Position numbers and translations under genes: made by a program
The notes under the pieces: generated by a model
What the model saw: only the letters and a program-made list of their open reading frames with translations
Databases searched by the model: none
What the model was told of the DNA's origin: nothing
Assembly: GCF_005543295.1 (NCBI RefSeq)
Contig: NZ_SRSG01000017.1
Span: 1 to 64,000, forward strand
Length of the DNA: 64,000 bases
Direction of reading: 5' to 3'
Source: Halalkalirubrum salinum
GTDB lineage: Archaea > Halobacteriota > Halobacteria > Halobacteriales > Haloferacaceae
Part shown: piece by piece, positions 33,933-43,205 of the stretch
How the letters are laid out: each line of letters begins with the position of its first letter
Position numbering within the stretch: position 1 is the first letter of the stretch

Positions 33933-33955
33933 AAAATACATATAATTTGTATTTT
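33933..33955. promoter_or_regulatory. Palindrome between gdhA and the CitE-like gene
   Basis: AAAATACA (33933-33940) and TGTATTTT (33948-33955) form a perfect inverted repeat with a seven-base AT-only spacer. It lies 55-77 bases upstream of the gdhA start and 16-38 bases past the stop of the CitE-like gene. It could be an operator upstream of the gdhA promoter, for example for an Lrp/AsnC-type dimer, or part of a terminator for the upstream gene. Confidence 0.45.
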
Positions 33956-33970
33956 TTGGTTCTGGTCGCC

Positions 33971-34807
33971 TCACCGGGTGGTTGCTCGCTCAAGAATTCG
34001 TTCGGCCTGCGCAATGAGTGGCGCATCGATCATCTCGCCGTCGACCTCAAAGACCCCACGATCGTCCGCGGCCGCAGCATCTCGCGCGGCCACCACCCGC
34101 TTGGCCCACTCAACCCGTTCGGTGGCGGGCGTAAACGCGTCGTTGATGATCGGCACCTGTGCAGGATGGATCGCAAGTTTGCCGTCGTACCCAAGTGTGA
34201 CCGAGCGTTCGGCGTCCGATCGCAGCCCCTCGGTATCCTCGAAGTCGGTGTGGAGCGTGTCGATCGCGTCGACACCCGCCGCACTCGCACCGAGGACAAC
34301 GTGCTGGCGGGCGTACAACACTTCAGTCCCCTCGTCAGTTCGGGTCGCTCCGAGGTCCGCAGCGAGGTCCTCCGCACCGAAGACGATCGCCGACACGTGC
34401 TCTGCGGCCGCAATGTCGGCGGCAGCTAACACGCCTGCGGCGGTTTCAATCAGCGCGTAGATCGATAGCGATCGCCCCCGATCGGCGATCGCGTCTGCGA
34501 GTCCGGTGATATCGGTAGCTGCGGTCGTTTTCGATCGCATCACCCCGTCCGCAGCTGAACCAGCAGCGCAGATTGCATTGAGATCGGCGTCGTCATCGAG
34601 TCCCGACAGCCGAACGCAGACCTCGGCGTCCGGATCGAAGTCTGGCTCTGTCAACACCGATCGCACGGCCTCGCGAGCTTCGTGCTTTCGAGCCGGCGCG
34701 ACCGCATCCTCCAGATCAAAAACGAGCACGTCGGCGTCGGTCGTTGCCGCCTTGCGCATGAGGGTGGGTCGATCACCGGGGGAAAACAGAACGCTTCGTC
34801 GTGGCAT
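33971..34807 (-). CDS. HpcH/HpaI (CitE-like) CoA-ester lyase
   Basis: The 278-aa TIM-barrel lyase starts MPRRSVLFSPGDRP and has LVFDLEDAVAP (Mg ligands), a catalytic Arg region VCVRLSG, ALIETAAGVL, FGAEDLAADLG and GYDGKLAIHPAQVP. This pattern fits malyl-CoA/beta-methylmalyl-CoA or citramalyl-CoA lyases. Near a MaoC hydratase and propionyl-CoA genes, cleavage of methylmalyl-CoA to glyoxylate and propionyl-CoA is a reasonable inference. It is divergent from the MaoC gene with a 105-base gap. Confidence 0.88.
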   Translation of the reverse strand: MPRRSVLFSPGDRPTLMRKAATTDADVLVFDLEDAVAPARKHEAREAVRSVLTEPDFDPDAEVCVRLSGLDDDADLNAICAAGSAADGVMRSKTTAATDITGLADAIADRGRSLSIYALIETAAGVLAAADIAAAEHVSAIVFGAEDLAADLGATRTDEGTEVLYARQHVVLGASAAGVDAIDTLHTDFEDTEGLRSDAERSVTLGYDGKLAIHPAQVPIINDAFTPATERVEWAKRVVAARDAAAADDRGVFEVDGEMIDAPLIAQAERILERATTR

Positions 34808-34912
34808 GTCCGATTGCTCTCGCGGAACAGGCTTGAACGCTTGCCTCAAGGTCAGCTCGAATACGACCATGTGGACCGACACGGATATGCATCAGCCGAC
34901 CGATCGCCCGCC

Positions 34913-35416
34913 ATGCCCGGCAAATACTACGAGGAGTTCGCGGTTGGCGAAACGATCGAACACGCTCGTCGGCGGACCGTCTCCGAAAGCGACAACCAGC
35001 GCTTCTGTGACCTGACGATGAACCAACAGCCGTTGCACCTCGACGCGGACTTCGCTGCGGACACGCAGTTTGGCGAGCGCCTCGTCAACGGCATCTACAC
35101 CATGGCGCTCGCGGTCGGGGTGTCGATTCCCGAGACGACAGACGGAACGATCGTCGCGAATCTCTCGTACGACGATATTCAGCACCCTGCTCCCGTTTTT
35201 CACGGCGACACGATCCGCGCCCAATCGACAATTACCGACAAACGCGAAACGAGTGACGGCGAGCGAGGGATCGTGACGATGCACGTGGAGGTGTTTGTCG
35301 TCGATCGAACAGAACGCGATCGTCCCGATCAGGACGGCCCAACCAGCGGGGAAGTGCTGGTCTGTGCGTTCGATCGGACCGTACTGTCGTTGAAGCGTCC
35401 TCGGGCAGAGGACTGA
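34913..35416 (+). CDS. MaoC-like dehydratase/hydratase
   Basis: The 167-aa single hot-dog-fold protein begins MPGKYYEEFAVGETIEHARRRTV and has the hydratase motif QPLHLDADFA (Asp/His dyad region) and LVNGIYTMALAVG. It would add or remove water on an enoyl-CoA. The ATG at 34913 gives the family N-terminus. It sits divergent to the CitE-like lyase. It is much shorter than the two-domain mesaconyl-CoA hydratases as I remember them, so that identity is not claimed. Confidence 0.88.
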   Translation: MPGKYYEEFAVGETIEHARRRTVSESDNQRFCDLTMNQQPLHLDADFAADTQFGERLVNGIYTMALAVGVSIPETTDGTIVANLSYDDIQHPAPVFHGDTIRAQSTITDKRETSDGERGIVTMHVEVFVVDRTERDRPDQDGPTSGEVLVCAFDRTVLSLKRPRAED

Positions 35417-35739
35417 GATCCCTCAACCGTGACGCCGTCGACACGCGATCGCCCGCGAGCCGACCGGAGCCCCACGGATCGTCGCCCGGACTCGATCGAC
35501 TACTCGCGAGACAGGGAACTGCCCAGGCACGACGACGGTGAAAACTGAACAATGTCATACCGACCCGAAGTTCGGTAGCGGTGATGTCGCCACACAGCGA
35601 ATCCAGCTGCGAGAATCCCCCCTGACCACATTGCGATGCTACCAACAGTTGGATTGGCATTCGAAATAACTCGCCTGATTCGATGCATTTACCACCGTCA
35701 CAACCCAATTCTCCGATAGTAGTTTGCTACTGGTGCTGC
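35417..35739. other. Intergenic interval without a supported gene
   Basis: These 323 bases separate the MaoC and PccB-like stop codons, so no promoter is required. A minus-strand frame at 35500-35688 (62 codons) encodes one hydrophobic stretch (VGSIAMWSGGILAAGFAVW) but has a Ser/Arg-rich tail and no convincing promoter; I leave it unassigned. A hairpin AGTAG-TTTG-CTACT at 35718-35731 lies nine bases after the PccB stop and may help terminate transcription. Confidence 0.4.
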
Positions 35740-37488
35740 TCACAGCACCGTGCCGTGTTTCTTGTCGGGGATCGACTTCTCGATCGATCGGTAGAAGTCG
35801 AAGCGCTCGACCAACTCCCGCCGGAGGTCACTTGGCGGAACGATCTCGTCGATCACAACCTCGCTCGCCATCCGGTGAATGTCGATGTCCTCGCGATACG
35901 CTGCGCGGAGTTCGGCTTCCATCTGTGCGCGCTCTTCGGGATCGTCGATCGACTCCAGCTTGCGTGCGTAGACCGCGTTGATCGCGGCCTCGGGGCCCAT
36001 GATCGCGATCTCGCCGGATGGCAACCCGATCACGCTCTCTGGGTCGTACGCCGGACCACCCATTGCGTAGATGCCAGCGCCGTAGGCTTTCCGAACGATG
36101 ACGGTCTGTTTCGGCACCGTCGCCGAAGAAGTGGCGTAAATCATCTTTTTGCCCTTCTCGAGGATCGCGTCCTTCTCGACAGCAGAGCCGGCCATGAACC
36201 CCGGCGTGTCACAGAGGTACAAAAGCGGGATCTCGTAGGCGTCACACGTCCAGATGAACTCCGCAGCCTTCTCTGCAGCATCTGGGAAGATCGCCCCCGA
36301 GCGCGCTGTCGGCTGGTTTGCCACAACGCCGGTGGGTCGACCGTCGATCCTAACAAAGGCGGTTACAATCTCAGAACCGTAGTCGGGTTTGAGCTCGAAA
36401 ATCGAATTCGCGTCGGCAATTCGTTCGAGCAGTTCGAGCACGTCGTACGGACGGTTCGGCTCGGCTGGAACGATCGAGTCGATCCCCGCAGGATCGTGCT
36501 TCGGTGGCCGTGGCTTGCTGCGGGGCGGCGTCTGACCAGCCTGGTCCGGCAGGTACGTCAATAGTGTCGAAACGAGCTGTCTGGCGTGTTCCTCGTCACG
36601 AGCCACGAGATCTGCCGAACCAGAGTGTCTGGCGTGAACCTCGGGACCACCAAGGTCGGCCATGTCGATCTCCTCGCCGGTCACCATTTTCACCATCCGC
36701 GGGGACGCGATCGCCATGGCGCTCATGCCCTCGACCATGATCGTGAAGTCTGCAAACACCGGCGTGTACGCTGCGCCGGCGATACAGGGCCCATAGAGGA
36801 CACAAATCTGTGGCACTCGACCCGAAAGCATCGAGTGATTGTAGTAGTACTTGCCGATCCCCTCGCGGTTCGCAAAGAAGCCGGTCTGTTGGTCGATCCG
36901 TCCGCCGGAGGAGTCCATGAGGTACAACACCGGCTTGCCCGTTTTCAGCGCGCGCTGTTGCATCCGGAGGAACTTCTCGACACCCAGCCGTGCCATTGAA
37001 CCGGCTTTGACCGTGAAGTCGTTGGCCATGAAGTGAACGTCACGACCGTCAAACCGCGCCGCTCCCGTGAGCAGTCCATCACCGGGGAGCCGGTTGCCAT
37101 CATCGGCTTCATCGACCTCGGGGCTGTTTGGATGCCACTCGTCGAAGGCGGCGAATTTGCCGTCCTCAAACTTGATTCGGGAATCCTCGGCGTCGCCGAA
37201 CCACAGGTCCAGCCGATCGCGGACGAATAGTTTGCCCTGCTCGGGGAGGCGCGCTTTGTACTTTTGTGGCCCGCCGTCGAGGATATCGTCGATTTCCTCG
37301 CGGAGGGACTGTTCGCGATCGGTCGGGCCACGATCGTCAGAGAGTGGATACTGTGGCTCCGCAGCGGCGGCCGGCTTCTCATCGTCCCCAACGAATACGG
37401 ACACCTCGACGCCCAGGTGCGTTGCCACGGCGGAAGCGATCGCTTCGGCCTCCTCCGCTGTCGCCTCGTCACCGACGTGAACGTGCAT
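35740..37488 (-). CDS. pccB: Propionyl/acyl-CoA carboxylase carboxyltransferase subunit with N-terminal extension
   Basis: The 582-aa carboxyltransferase moves carboxyl from biotin to acyl-CoA. Crotonase-fold blocks include YLMDSSGGRIDQQ, GPCIAGAAYTPVF and, in the second half, CDTPGFMAGS and GAGIYAMGGPA. PccB-type subunits are usually about 515-525 residues; the first 65 residues here (MHVHVGDEATAEEAEAIASA onward) are extra and resemble a small biotin-carboxylase-associated subunit. The biotin carboxylase/BCCP subunit is not in the window. With the epimerase and mutase downstream it points to propionyl-CoA assimilation. Confidence 0.88.
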   Translation of the reverse strand: MHVHVGDEATAEEAEAIASAVATHLGVEVSVFVGDDEKPAAAAEPQYPLSDDRGPTDREQSLREEIDDILDGGPQKYKARLPEQGKLFVRDRLDLWFGDAEDSRIKFEDGKFAAFDEWHPNSPEVDEADDGNRLPGDGLLTGAARFDGRDVHFMANDFTVKAGSMARLGVEKFLRMQQRALKTGKPVLYLMDSSGGRIDQQTGFFANREGIGKYYYNHSMLSGRVPQICVLYGPCIAGAAYTPVFADFTIMVEGMSAMAIASPRMVKMVTGEEIDMADLGGPEVHARHSGSADLVARDEEHARQLVSTLLTYLPDQAGQTPPRSKPRPPKHDPAGIDSIVPAEPNRPYDVLELLERIADANSIFELKPDYGSEIVTAFVRIDGRPTGVVANQPTARSGAIFPDAAEKAAEFIWTCDAYEIPLLYLCDTPGFMAGSAVEKDAILEKGKKMIYATSSATVPKQTVIVRKAYGAGIYAMGGPAYDPESVIGLPSGEIAIMGPEAAINAVYARKLESIDDPEERAQMEAELRAAYREDIDIHRMASEVVIDEIVPPSDLRRELVERFDFYRSIEKSIPDKKHGTVL

Positions 37489-37545
37489 ACCCGAAGGTGC
37501 AGCGGGCAATTGTAAACAATTTTCTATGTGAAAAGCGCCGACCGG

Positions 37546-38391
37546 TTACCGAAGCGCGGCTTCGAGGCGATCGATCAACTCGGCGTTGCCGAGATGGACC
37601 GGTGTTCGATCGTGCACGCCGTCGGGTTCGCGATCGAGCAGCGATCTGACCCCATCAGAGGACGCGCCGCCGGCGGCCTCGATGATGTACGCCATGGGGT
37701 TCGCCTCGAACTGTAGCCGGAGTTTCCCATCGGGAGCGGTCGTCAACGCGGGATACGAGAAGATTCCGCCGTAGGTGAGGACCTGATTCACATCGCCGAC
37801 CATCGAACCGCCGTACCGGAGTTTGAGCTCGGTTTCGATCTCGTCGGCGAACGCGGCAAACCCATCAGTCCACTCGGGGACCCGCCCACCGAATGAGTAA
37901 ATCGTCGGCGGCGACGGCAGTTCCATATCCGACTCGGAGACAGTCCGATCGCCGTCGTCGACAACGTAGCCGGTAACGGTGTCGCCAATCGCGACGATCA
38001 TCGTGGTGATCGGGCCGTACAGGACGTACCCTGCGGCGACGAGGTCGCGGCCAGAGGCGGGCAGCGGCTCGTCGTAGATGCCCACAATCGTCCCGAGGGC
38101 GTTGTTCGATTTGAGGTTCGAGGAGCCGTCGAGTGGATCGACGGCCACTGAGAGCTCGCCGTCGCCCACGTCGATCGCCTCCGTTCGCTCTTCGCTGACG
38201 TAGATTCCGACGCCGTCGATCGCCTCGATGGCCTCCTTGAGGAGTTCGTCGGCGTACACGTCCGCCGCGAGTTGGTCTTCACCGCTCGGGTTCTCTCCGC
38301 CGGCCGCCAGCCGTCGGCCGGGTAACGCCGCCCGGATGTCGGGGGCGATCGCAGCGATCGCATCGAAGATCGCCTCACTATGGTCTGTCAT
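37546..38391 (-). CDS. fbp: Fructose-1,6-bisphosphatase class I
   Basis: The 281-aa protein is a sugar phosphatase of the FBPase/inositol monophosphatase fold. [17 protein letters not shown] and YVSEERTEA carry metal ligands, and [13 protein letters not shown] is the class I FBPase signature (DPLDGSSN). It hydrolyses fructose-1,6-bisphosphate in gluconeogenesis. Its start codon overlaps the stop of the aldolase gene by one base, so the two successive pathway enzymes are translated in tandem. Confidence 0.93.
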   Translation of the reverse strand: MTDHSEAIFDAIAAIAPDIRAALPGRRLAAGGENPSGEDQLAADVYADELLKEAIEAIDGVGIYVSEERTEAIDVGDGELSVAVDPLDGSSNLKSNNALGTIVGIYDEPLPASGRDLVAAGYVLYGPITTMIVAIGDTVTGYVVDDGDRTVSESDMELPSPPTIYSFGGRVPEWTDGFAAFADEIETELKLRYGGSMVGDVNQVLTYGGIFSYPALTTAPDGKLRLQFEANPMAYIIEAAGGASSDGVRSLLDREPDGVHDRTPVHLGNAELIDRLEAALR

Positions 38392-39215
38392 CAGTCGTCG
38401 GCTGCAGCCGCCGCGTCGGCAGTTTCGACGAGTTCGAGCGCTTCCTCCGCCGGCGCTTCCTCGAAGATGACCGCCTCCAACCCGTCGAGGATCGCCGTTG
38501 GATTGTCCCGCTGGAAGACGTTCCGACCCACTGCGAGGCCCTGCGCGCCGGCGTTCATTGCGTTCTCGACGAGTTCGAGGAACGCTCGATCGCCGATCTT
38601 CGATCCACCGCTCATAACGACCCCCATTTCACCAGCGACGTCGCAGACGTGTTGCATTGCGTCGGTCGAACCGGGATATTTGACCTTCGTCATGTCCGCA
38701 CCGAGTTCCAGTCCCAGCCGAGAGGCGTACGCGATCGTGCTGGCACTGGTGTCGTTTTTCAACCCCTGGCCGCGTGGATACGACCACAGGACGATCGGGA
38801 GATCGTGTTCGCGGGCGTCCTCATGTGCCTGTCGGAACTCTTCTGCCATCTCGACCTCGTGATTCGAACCACCGTAGACGGTGAACCCGAGACCCGAAGC
38901 GCCGATTTCGGCGGCGTACTCGACTGAACAGTTGACCGCGCTGTTCGGTTCGCCCATCCAGAGGTTCGAGGTTCCGTTGAGCTTGACCATCAGCGTGACG
39001 TCATCTTCGTACGACGGGTAGTATCCTTCGGCGATCCCCTTTTGTACCGCGACGCAGGTGACCGCGTCGTGTGCACCTAATTCAAAAATTCGGTGGGGGT
39101 CCATCGTCGGCGGATTCGGTTCGAAATCCACGGGGCCGTGTTCGAGTCCGTGGTCGTACGCGAGAATGAGCGATTTTCCGTTCCGTGTGATCTCAGAATC
39201 CTCAAGTGGGAGCAT
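38391..39215 (-). CDS. fba: Class I fructose-bisphosphate aldolase (archaeal/DhnA type)
   Basis: The 274-aa (beta/alpha)8 aldolase begins with [13 protein letters not shown]. The Schiff-base Lys lies in [11 protein letters not shown], and [10 protein letters not shown] and [10 protein letters not shown] bind phosphate. It condenses triose phosphates to fructose-1,6-bisphosphate. The related DhnA-type enzyme that makes an aminoshikimate precursor shares this fold, but the adjacent fbp gene favours the sugar role. The promoter has a TATA box at 39238-39247. Confidence 0.9.
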   Translation of the reverse strand: MLPLEDSEITRNGKSLILAYDHGLEHGPVDFEPNPPTMDPHRIFELGAHDAVTCVAVQKGIAEGYYPSYEDDVTLMVKLNGTSNLWMGEPNSAVNCSVEYAAEIGASGLGFTVYGGSNHEVEMAEEFRQAHEDAREHDLPIVLWSYPRGQGLKNDTSASTIAYASRLGLELGADMTKVKYPGSTDAMQHVCDVAGEMGVVMSGGSKIGDRAFLELVENAMNAGAQGLAVGRNVFQRDNPTAILDGLEAVIFEEAPAEEALELVETADAAAAADD

Positions 39216-39237
39216 CAGTTCGGATTCGGGTTACAAG

Positions 39238-39247
39238 ATATAAAATA
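39238..39247 (-). promoter_or_regulatory. TATA-like box for the aldolase operon
   Basis: On the minus strand ATTTTATATC lies 23-32 bases before the ATG at 39215. This spacing implies a leaderless fba-fbp transcript. Confidence 0.5.
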
Positions 39248-39360
39248 ACTTGGGTCACTGCGAATCTCAGTCCTGTCAAAAAGTGACGTTTTAGAAGCCT
39301 AGGGAGGGATTTTCGTGAAACGATGAATGTTTATTTAGTACTACAACAGTAGTAAACAGC

Positions 39361-39981
39361 TCAGTCGTTTTCGTACGTATCCCGAGCTAGTTCGTGCCAC
39401 TTCCGGACGGTCGATCGATCGAGCGCGAGGACGTCCGCAACCCGATCGGGGTCCGCCGTCGCAAGGCTCCGGACGGAGGTGATGCCAGCCTCACCGAGCA
39501 GTGTTTCGGCCGCTGTGTCGATGGCATCCAGCGTCTCAAGTGGTGTCGGTCGACTCCGGGTGCGCCAGGCGGCCTCCGCTTCGAACGCATCGCCGCTGCC
39601 ATCAGTCTCGGCGGGTTCGGCCGTCTGAACGTTAGACTCAGTGACATCGGGGCGATCGTTGGCGCTGTCCGCTTGATCGGCCCATCCGCCTGAACTGGCG
39701 GCGACCCAAGCGGCTTCGTCCTTGCTCAACCCACGAATCTGTGCGGATCGTCGTTCGAGATCAGCCCCTGAACTGAACGACCACGCCAGCGAGTGCTCTC
39801 GACGAATCTTCGCCGCAACGCCTGGATGCACACCCGCGTCAACGAGCATCCGAAACGAAACCCGTTTTTCCCGGATCGCGTCAGCCCCGAACGGCGCGGT
39901 GTCGAGAACAGCAGCGGTTTTGGGGCCCACAAACTTCAGCGTCCTGGCGTCTGAGGTCCCCCCACTGGTTCGTTCAGTCAT
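39361..39981 (-). CDS. Helix-hairpin-helix protein (DUF7409-like)
   Basis: The 206-aa protein has two small domains joined by an acidic linker. The N-terminal part (LKFVGPKTAAVLD ... MLVDAGVHPGVAAKIRREHSLAW) resembles a helix-hairpin-helix unit found in haloarchaeal DUF7409. The C-terminal 60 residues (LDAIDTAAETLLGEAGITSVRSLATADP) form a second HhH-like pair. Such domains bind DNA without sequence preference. Its role is unknown. A small hairpin (39340-39353, ACTAC/GTAGT) lies just past its stop. Confidence 0.75.
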   Translation of the reverse strand: MTERTSGGTSDARTLKFVGPKTAAVLDTAPFGADAIREKRVSFRMLVDAGVHPGVAAKIRREHSLAWSFSSGADLERRSAQIRGLSKDEAAWVAASSGGWADQADSANDRPDVTESNVQTAEPAETDGSGDAFEAEAAWRTRSRPTPLETLDAIDTAAETLLGEAGITSVRSLATADPDRVADVLALDRSTVRKWHELARDTYEND

Positions 39982-40100
39982 GGGTGGTTATCTGCCTCAA
40001 TGCTCTCACGCAGCGAACTTGAGCGTTTCCGTCAGCCTATCGAAATTGAGATTGGCCGCCGCAGGGGGGTCAATGAAAGGTCAATCATGTACTTTCGGCA

Positions 40101-40108
40101 TATTTAGG
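40101..40108 (+). promoter_or_regulatory. TATA-like box for the 3-hydroxyacyl-CoA dehydrogenase
   Basis: TATTTAGG lies 25-32 bases before the ATG at 40133, supporting that ATG over any upstream in-frame extension and implying a leaderless mRNA. Confidence 0.5.
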
Positions 40109-40132
40109 TGCATTCCAGCGCGATTCCGTGCT

Positions 40133-40990
40133 ATGAGGGCGAGAACCGCAATCGAAACGATCGGCGTCGTCGGCGCGGGGACGATGGGCAACGGGATTGC
40201 ACAGGTCGCCGCCACCGCAGGCTACGATGTAGTGATGCGCGACATTGAGCAGGCGTTCGTCGATCGCGGCTTCGAGTCGATCGAGGACAGCCTCTCGCGG
40301 TTCGTTTCGAAGGACAAACTCACTGGCGAGGAAAAACGGGAGGCGATCGATCGGATCGAGGGAACAACCGATATCGAAGCCCTCGCAGGGTGCGATATCG
40401 TTATCGAGGCCGCCGTCGAGAAGATGGACGTCAAGCGATCGATCTTCGAGGAGTTGGACGCAGTCGTCGACGACGATGTCGTGTTGGCGACGAACACCAG
40501 CACCCTGTCAGTGACATCGATCGCCGCGGCAACCGATCGGCCCGAGTTGGTTGTGGGTATTCATTTCATGAATCCGGTTCCGATTATGGACGGCGTCGAG
40601 GTGGTCGTTGGCGAGCGAACCGCAGACGCAGTCGTCTCTTTGGCGCACGAGCTCTCCGCAGCGCTCGGTAAGGAAACCTGGGAGTCAGACGACAAGCCGG
40701 GATTCGTCACGAACCGGATCCTCATCCCGTGGATCAACGAAGGAATCCGCGCGTACGACGAGGGCGTCGCAACCAAGGAAGACATCGATCGAGGCATGAA
40801 ACTCGGCACAAACGTCCCAATGGGACCACTCGAGTTGGCCGACCACATCGGCCTCGACATCTGCTTGGACGCCTCCGAGACGCTCCACCGCGAACTCGGC
40901 GATCGCTACATGCCGGCGTACCTGCTCAAACGAAAGGTCGAGGCCGGCGATCTGGGCAAAAAGACCGGACGCGGCTTCTACGAGTACTAA
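40133..40990 (+). CDS. hbd: 3-hydroxyacyl-CoA dehydrogenase
   Basis: The 285-aa enzyme has the NAD loop IGVVGAGTMGNGIAQ, the ATNTSTLSVTSIA segment, the catalytic His in GIHFMNPVPIMDGVEVV and the Asn in GFVTNRILIP. The C-terminal domain has GTNVPMGPLELADHIGLD and YLLKRKVEAGDLGKKTGRGFYEY. It oxidises 3-hydroxyacyl-CoA (or reduces acetoacetyl-CoA). It is a single-domain form without a fused enoyl-CoA hydratase; one such hydratase is at 48756. Confidence 0.95.
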   Translation: MRARTAIETIGVVGAGTMGNGIAQVAATAGYDVVMRDIEQAFVDRGFESIEDSLSRFVSKDKLTGEEKREAIDRIEGTTDIEALAGCDIVIEAAVEKMDVKRSIFEELDAVVDDDVVLATNTSTLSVTSIAAATDRPELVVGIHFMNPVPIMDGVEVVVGERTADAVVSLAHELSAALGKETWESDDKPGFVTNRILIPWINEGIRAYDEGVATKEDIDRGMKLGTNVPMGPLELADHIGLDICLDASETLHRELGDRYMPAYLLKRKVEAGDLGKKTGRGFYEY

Positions 40991-41021
40991 CTCTGGCGGC
41001 GGACCATCGGCTGTGAGCCAG

Positions 41022-41432
41022 CTAGTGTTCGACGAACTCAATCAGTACCCCACCGGTCGATTTGGGATGTAAAAAGGCAACCTCATGGCCCCACGCGCCG
41101 GGGCGAGGCTCGGTATCGATCGGTTCGACACCCGCCTGAATCGCCGTCTCGATCGCCGCGTCAATGTCGTCGGTTGCGATTGCAACGTGGTGGATTCCCG
41201 GACCGTTTGAATCGAGATACCGGGCGATTGGATCCTCATCGCCGATCGGTTCGAGGAGTTCGAAGTAGCAGTTGTCCAATTCAAGAAATCCGACGCGCAT
41301 GCCGTCGAACGTCTCTTCGTGGACCAGCGGCGCATCGAGAAGTCCACCGAACAGGGCTGCGATCGCCTCGAAGTCGTCAGTTGCGATACCAATGTGGTCG
41401 ATTTGGGTTCTACTGGTGGAGTCTTGGGTCAT
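41022..41432 (-). CDS. mce: Methylmalonyl-CoA epimerase
   Basis: The 136-aa glyoxalase-fold (VOC) protein has metal ligands in [10 protein letters not shown] (His), LLEPIGDE (Glu), HHVAIATDD (His) and LIEFVEH (Glu), the epimerase pattern. It converts (S)- to (R)-methylmalonyl-CoA for the mutase. Its start overlaps the stop of the mutase gene by four bases (ATGA), a strong operon sign. Confidence 0.93.
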   Translation of the reverse strand: MTQDSTSRTQIDHIGIATDDFEAIAALFGGLLDAPLVHEETFDGMRVGFLELDNCYFELLEPIGDEDPIARYLDSNGPGIHHVAIATDDIDAAIETAIQAGVEPIDTEPRPGAWGHEVAFLHPKSTGGVLIEFVEH

Positions 41433-43102
41433 ACTTGCTGGTACTCGCCGAACTCGTCTCTGAGGACGTTGCTGATTTCCCCGACTGTTCCGTAGGCTTT
41501 GACCGCCTCGATGATCGGGGGCATGAGATTTTCGCCGTCACGAGCCGCCGATCTGACCGCCGAAAGCGCCGCATCGACACGCTCGCTGTCGCGGTCCGCC
41601 CGGAGCGTTTCGACGCGATCGATCTGCGCCTGTTCTTGTTCCTCGTCGACCTCCTCAAGATCAACTTGCGGGTCCTCATTCTCGACGGTGAACTCGTTGA
41701 CACCGACAATAATCCGCTCGCCGGATTCGATCTCCTGTTGGCGATCGAAGGCGACATCCTGGATCTGTCGTTGGACCCAGCCGTCTTCGACCGCGGACAG
41801 CATACCGCCGCGCTCGTCAATCTCCTCGATGATGTCGAACGCGTCGGATTCGAGGCGATCGGTGAGCGATTCGACGTAGTAGCTTCCTGCGAGGGGATCG
41901 ATCGTATCGGCTGCGCCTGATTCGTGGGCGAGGATCTGTTGGGTTCGAAGCGCGGTCCGGACAGACTGTTCGGTCGGTAGCGCCAGGGCTTCGTCCTTGC
42001 CGTTTGTGTGCAGCGACTGGGTCCCGCCAAGGACAGCCGCGAGCGCCTGGTAGGCGACCCGGACGACGTTGTTTTCGATCTGTTGAGCGGTCAATGTTGA
42101 GCCGCCGGTCTGGGTGTGGAACTTCAGCTGCTTGGATTTGGGATTCTGTGCGTCGAATCGATCGTCCATAATCTGCGCCCACATCCGCCGGGCGGCGCGG
42201 AACTTCGCGGCCTCCTCGAAGATGTTGTTGTGCGCGTTGAAAAAGAACGACAGCTGTGGGGCAAACGCGTCAACGTCCTGGCCGGCCTCGATCGCCGCCT
42301 GGACGTACTCGATTCCGTTCGCGAGGGTAAACGCGATCTCTTGGGCAGCTGTCGAACCGGCTTCGCGGATGTGGTACCCTGAGATCGAGATCGTGTTGAA
42401 CTTGGGCACTTCATCCGCACAGAACGCAAAAATGTCGGTGATGAGCCGCATGGAGGGCTCCGGCGGGTAGATGTAGAGGTTCCGCGCGATGTACTCTTTC
42501 ATGATGTCGTTTTGGATCGTCCCACGAAGCTCCGTGCGGTCGACACCCTGTTTGTCTCCCAGCGCGATGTACATCGCAAGCAGCACCGCCGCGGGCGCGT
42601 TGATCGTCATGCTGGTCGAGACCTCGTCGAGCGGAATTCCCTCGAAAACGGTCTCGAAGTCAGCCAGCGAATCGATCGCAACGCCGGATTTGCCGACCTC
42701 GCCGGCAGCCATCCCCGCGTCCGAATCGTAGCCCATCTGGGTCGGTAGATCGAACGCCATCGAAAGCCCCGAGGAGCCGTTGTCGATCAGATACCGAAAC
42801 CGCTCGTTGGTTTCGCGGGCGGTCCCCATGCCAGCGTACTGACGCATCGTCCACAGCCGACCGCGGTGCATCGTCGGGTAGACGCCGCGAGTGTACGGTT
42901 CCTTGCCCGGAAACCCGAGATCATCGTAAGAGCGGTTTGCGACGTCCGCGGGCGTGTAGAGCCGTTGTACCTCCGAGCCGCCGGTGTCGGTCGTAAACGA
43001 ATCCGCGCGCTCGCCGAAGCGATCGAGTGTCCCCGAGAGAGTGTCCGCTTCCCACTCGGTTTTTGCCTCGCGAATCCGGTCGAGTTCGTCGGGGTCGAAC
43101 AT
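41429..43102 (-). CDS. mcmA: Methylmalonyl-CoA mutase, catalytic (large) subunit
   Basis: The 557-aa protein is the substrate-binding TIM barrel of the B12-dependent mutase that makes succinyl-CoA. [26 protein letters not shown], the Tyr/Arg residues of the CoA tunnel and [14 protein letters not shown] are visible. It lacks the C-terminal cobalamin-binding domain; in archaea that is a separate small subunit, not found in this window. The start at 43102 gives [14 protein letters not shown], the usual N-terminus. Confidence 0.94.
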   Translation of the reverse strand: MFDPDELDRIREAKTEWEADTLSGTLDRFGERADSFTTDTGGSEVQRLYTPADVANRSYDDLGFPGKEPYTRGVYPTMHRGRLWTMRQYAGMGTARETNERFRYLIDNGSSGLSMAFDLPTQMGYDSDAGMAAGEVGKSGVAIDSLADFETVFEGIPLDEVSTSMTINAPAAVLLAMYIALGDKQGVDRTELRGTIQNDIMKEYIARNLYIYPPEPSMRLITDIFAFCADEVPKFNTISISGYHIREAGSTAAQEIAFTLANGIEYVQAAIEAGQDVDAFAPQLSFFFNAHNNIFEEAAKFRAARRMWAQIMDDRFDAQNPKSKQLKFHTQTGGSTLTAQQIENNVVRVAYQALAAVLGGTQSLHTNGKDEALALPTEQSVRTALRTQQILAHESGAADTIDPLAGSYYVESLTDRLESDAFDIIEEIDERGGMLSAVEDGWVQRQIQDVAFDRQQEIESGERIIVGVNEFTVENEDPQVDLEEVDEEQEQAQIDRVETLRADRDSERVDAALSAVRSAARDGENLMPPIIEAVKAYGTVGEISNVLRDEFGEYQQV

Positions 43103-43205
43103 TGTTACAGAGGTGCCGCGGGGAGGACTTAAGCGTTGAACCACCGGCCAGCTTGGAGGATTCGCGGTCAGCCACGTTCAAGTCGATCGACGGACATGAT
43201 CGCAC

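Noticed and set aside
35500-35688. 62-codon minus-strand frame with a hydrophobic stretch
   Set aside because: It has one possible helix but a low-complexity Ser/Arg tail and no clear promoter, so I did not call it a gene; conservation in relatives would change this.
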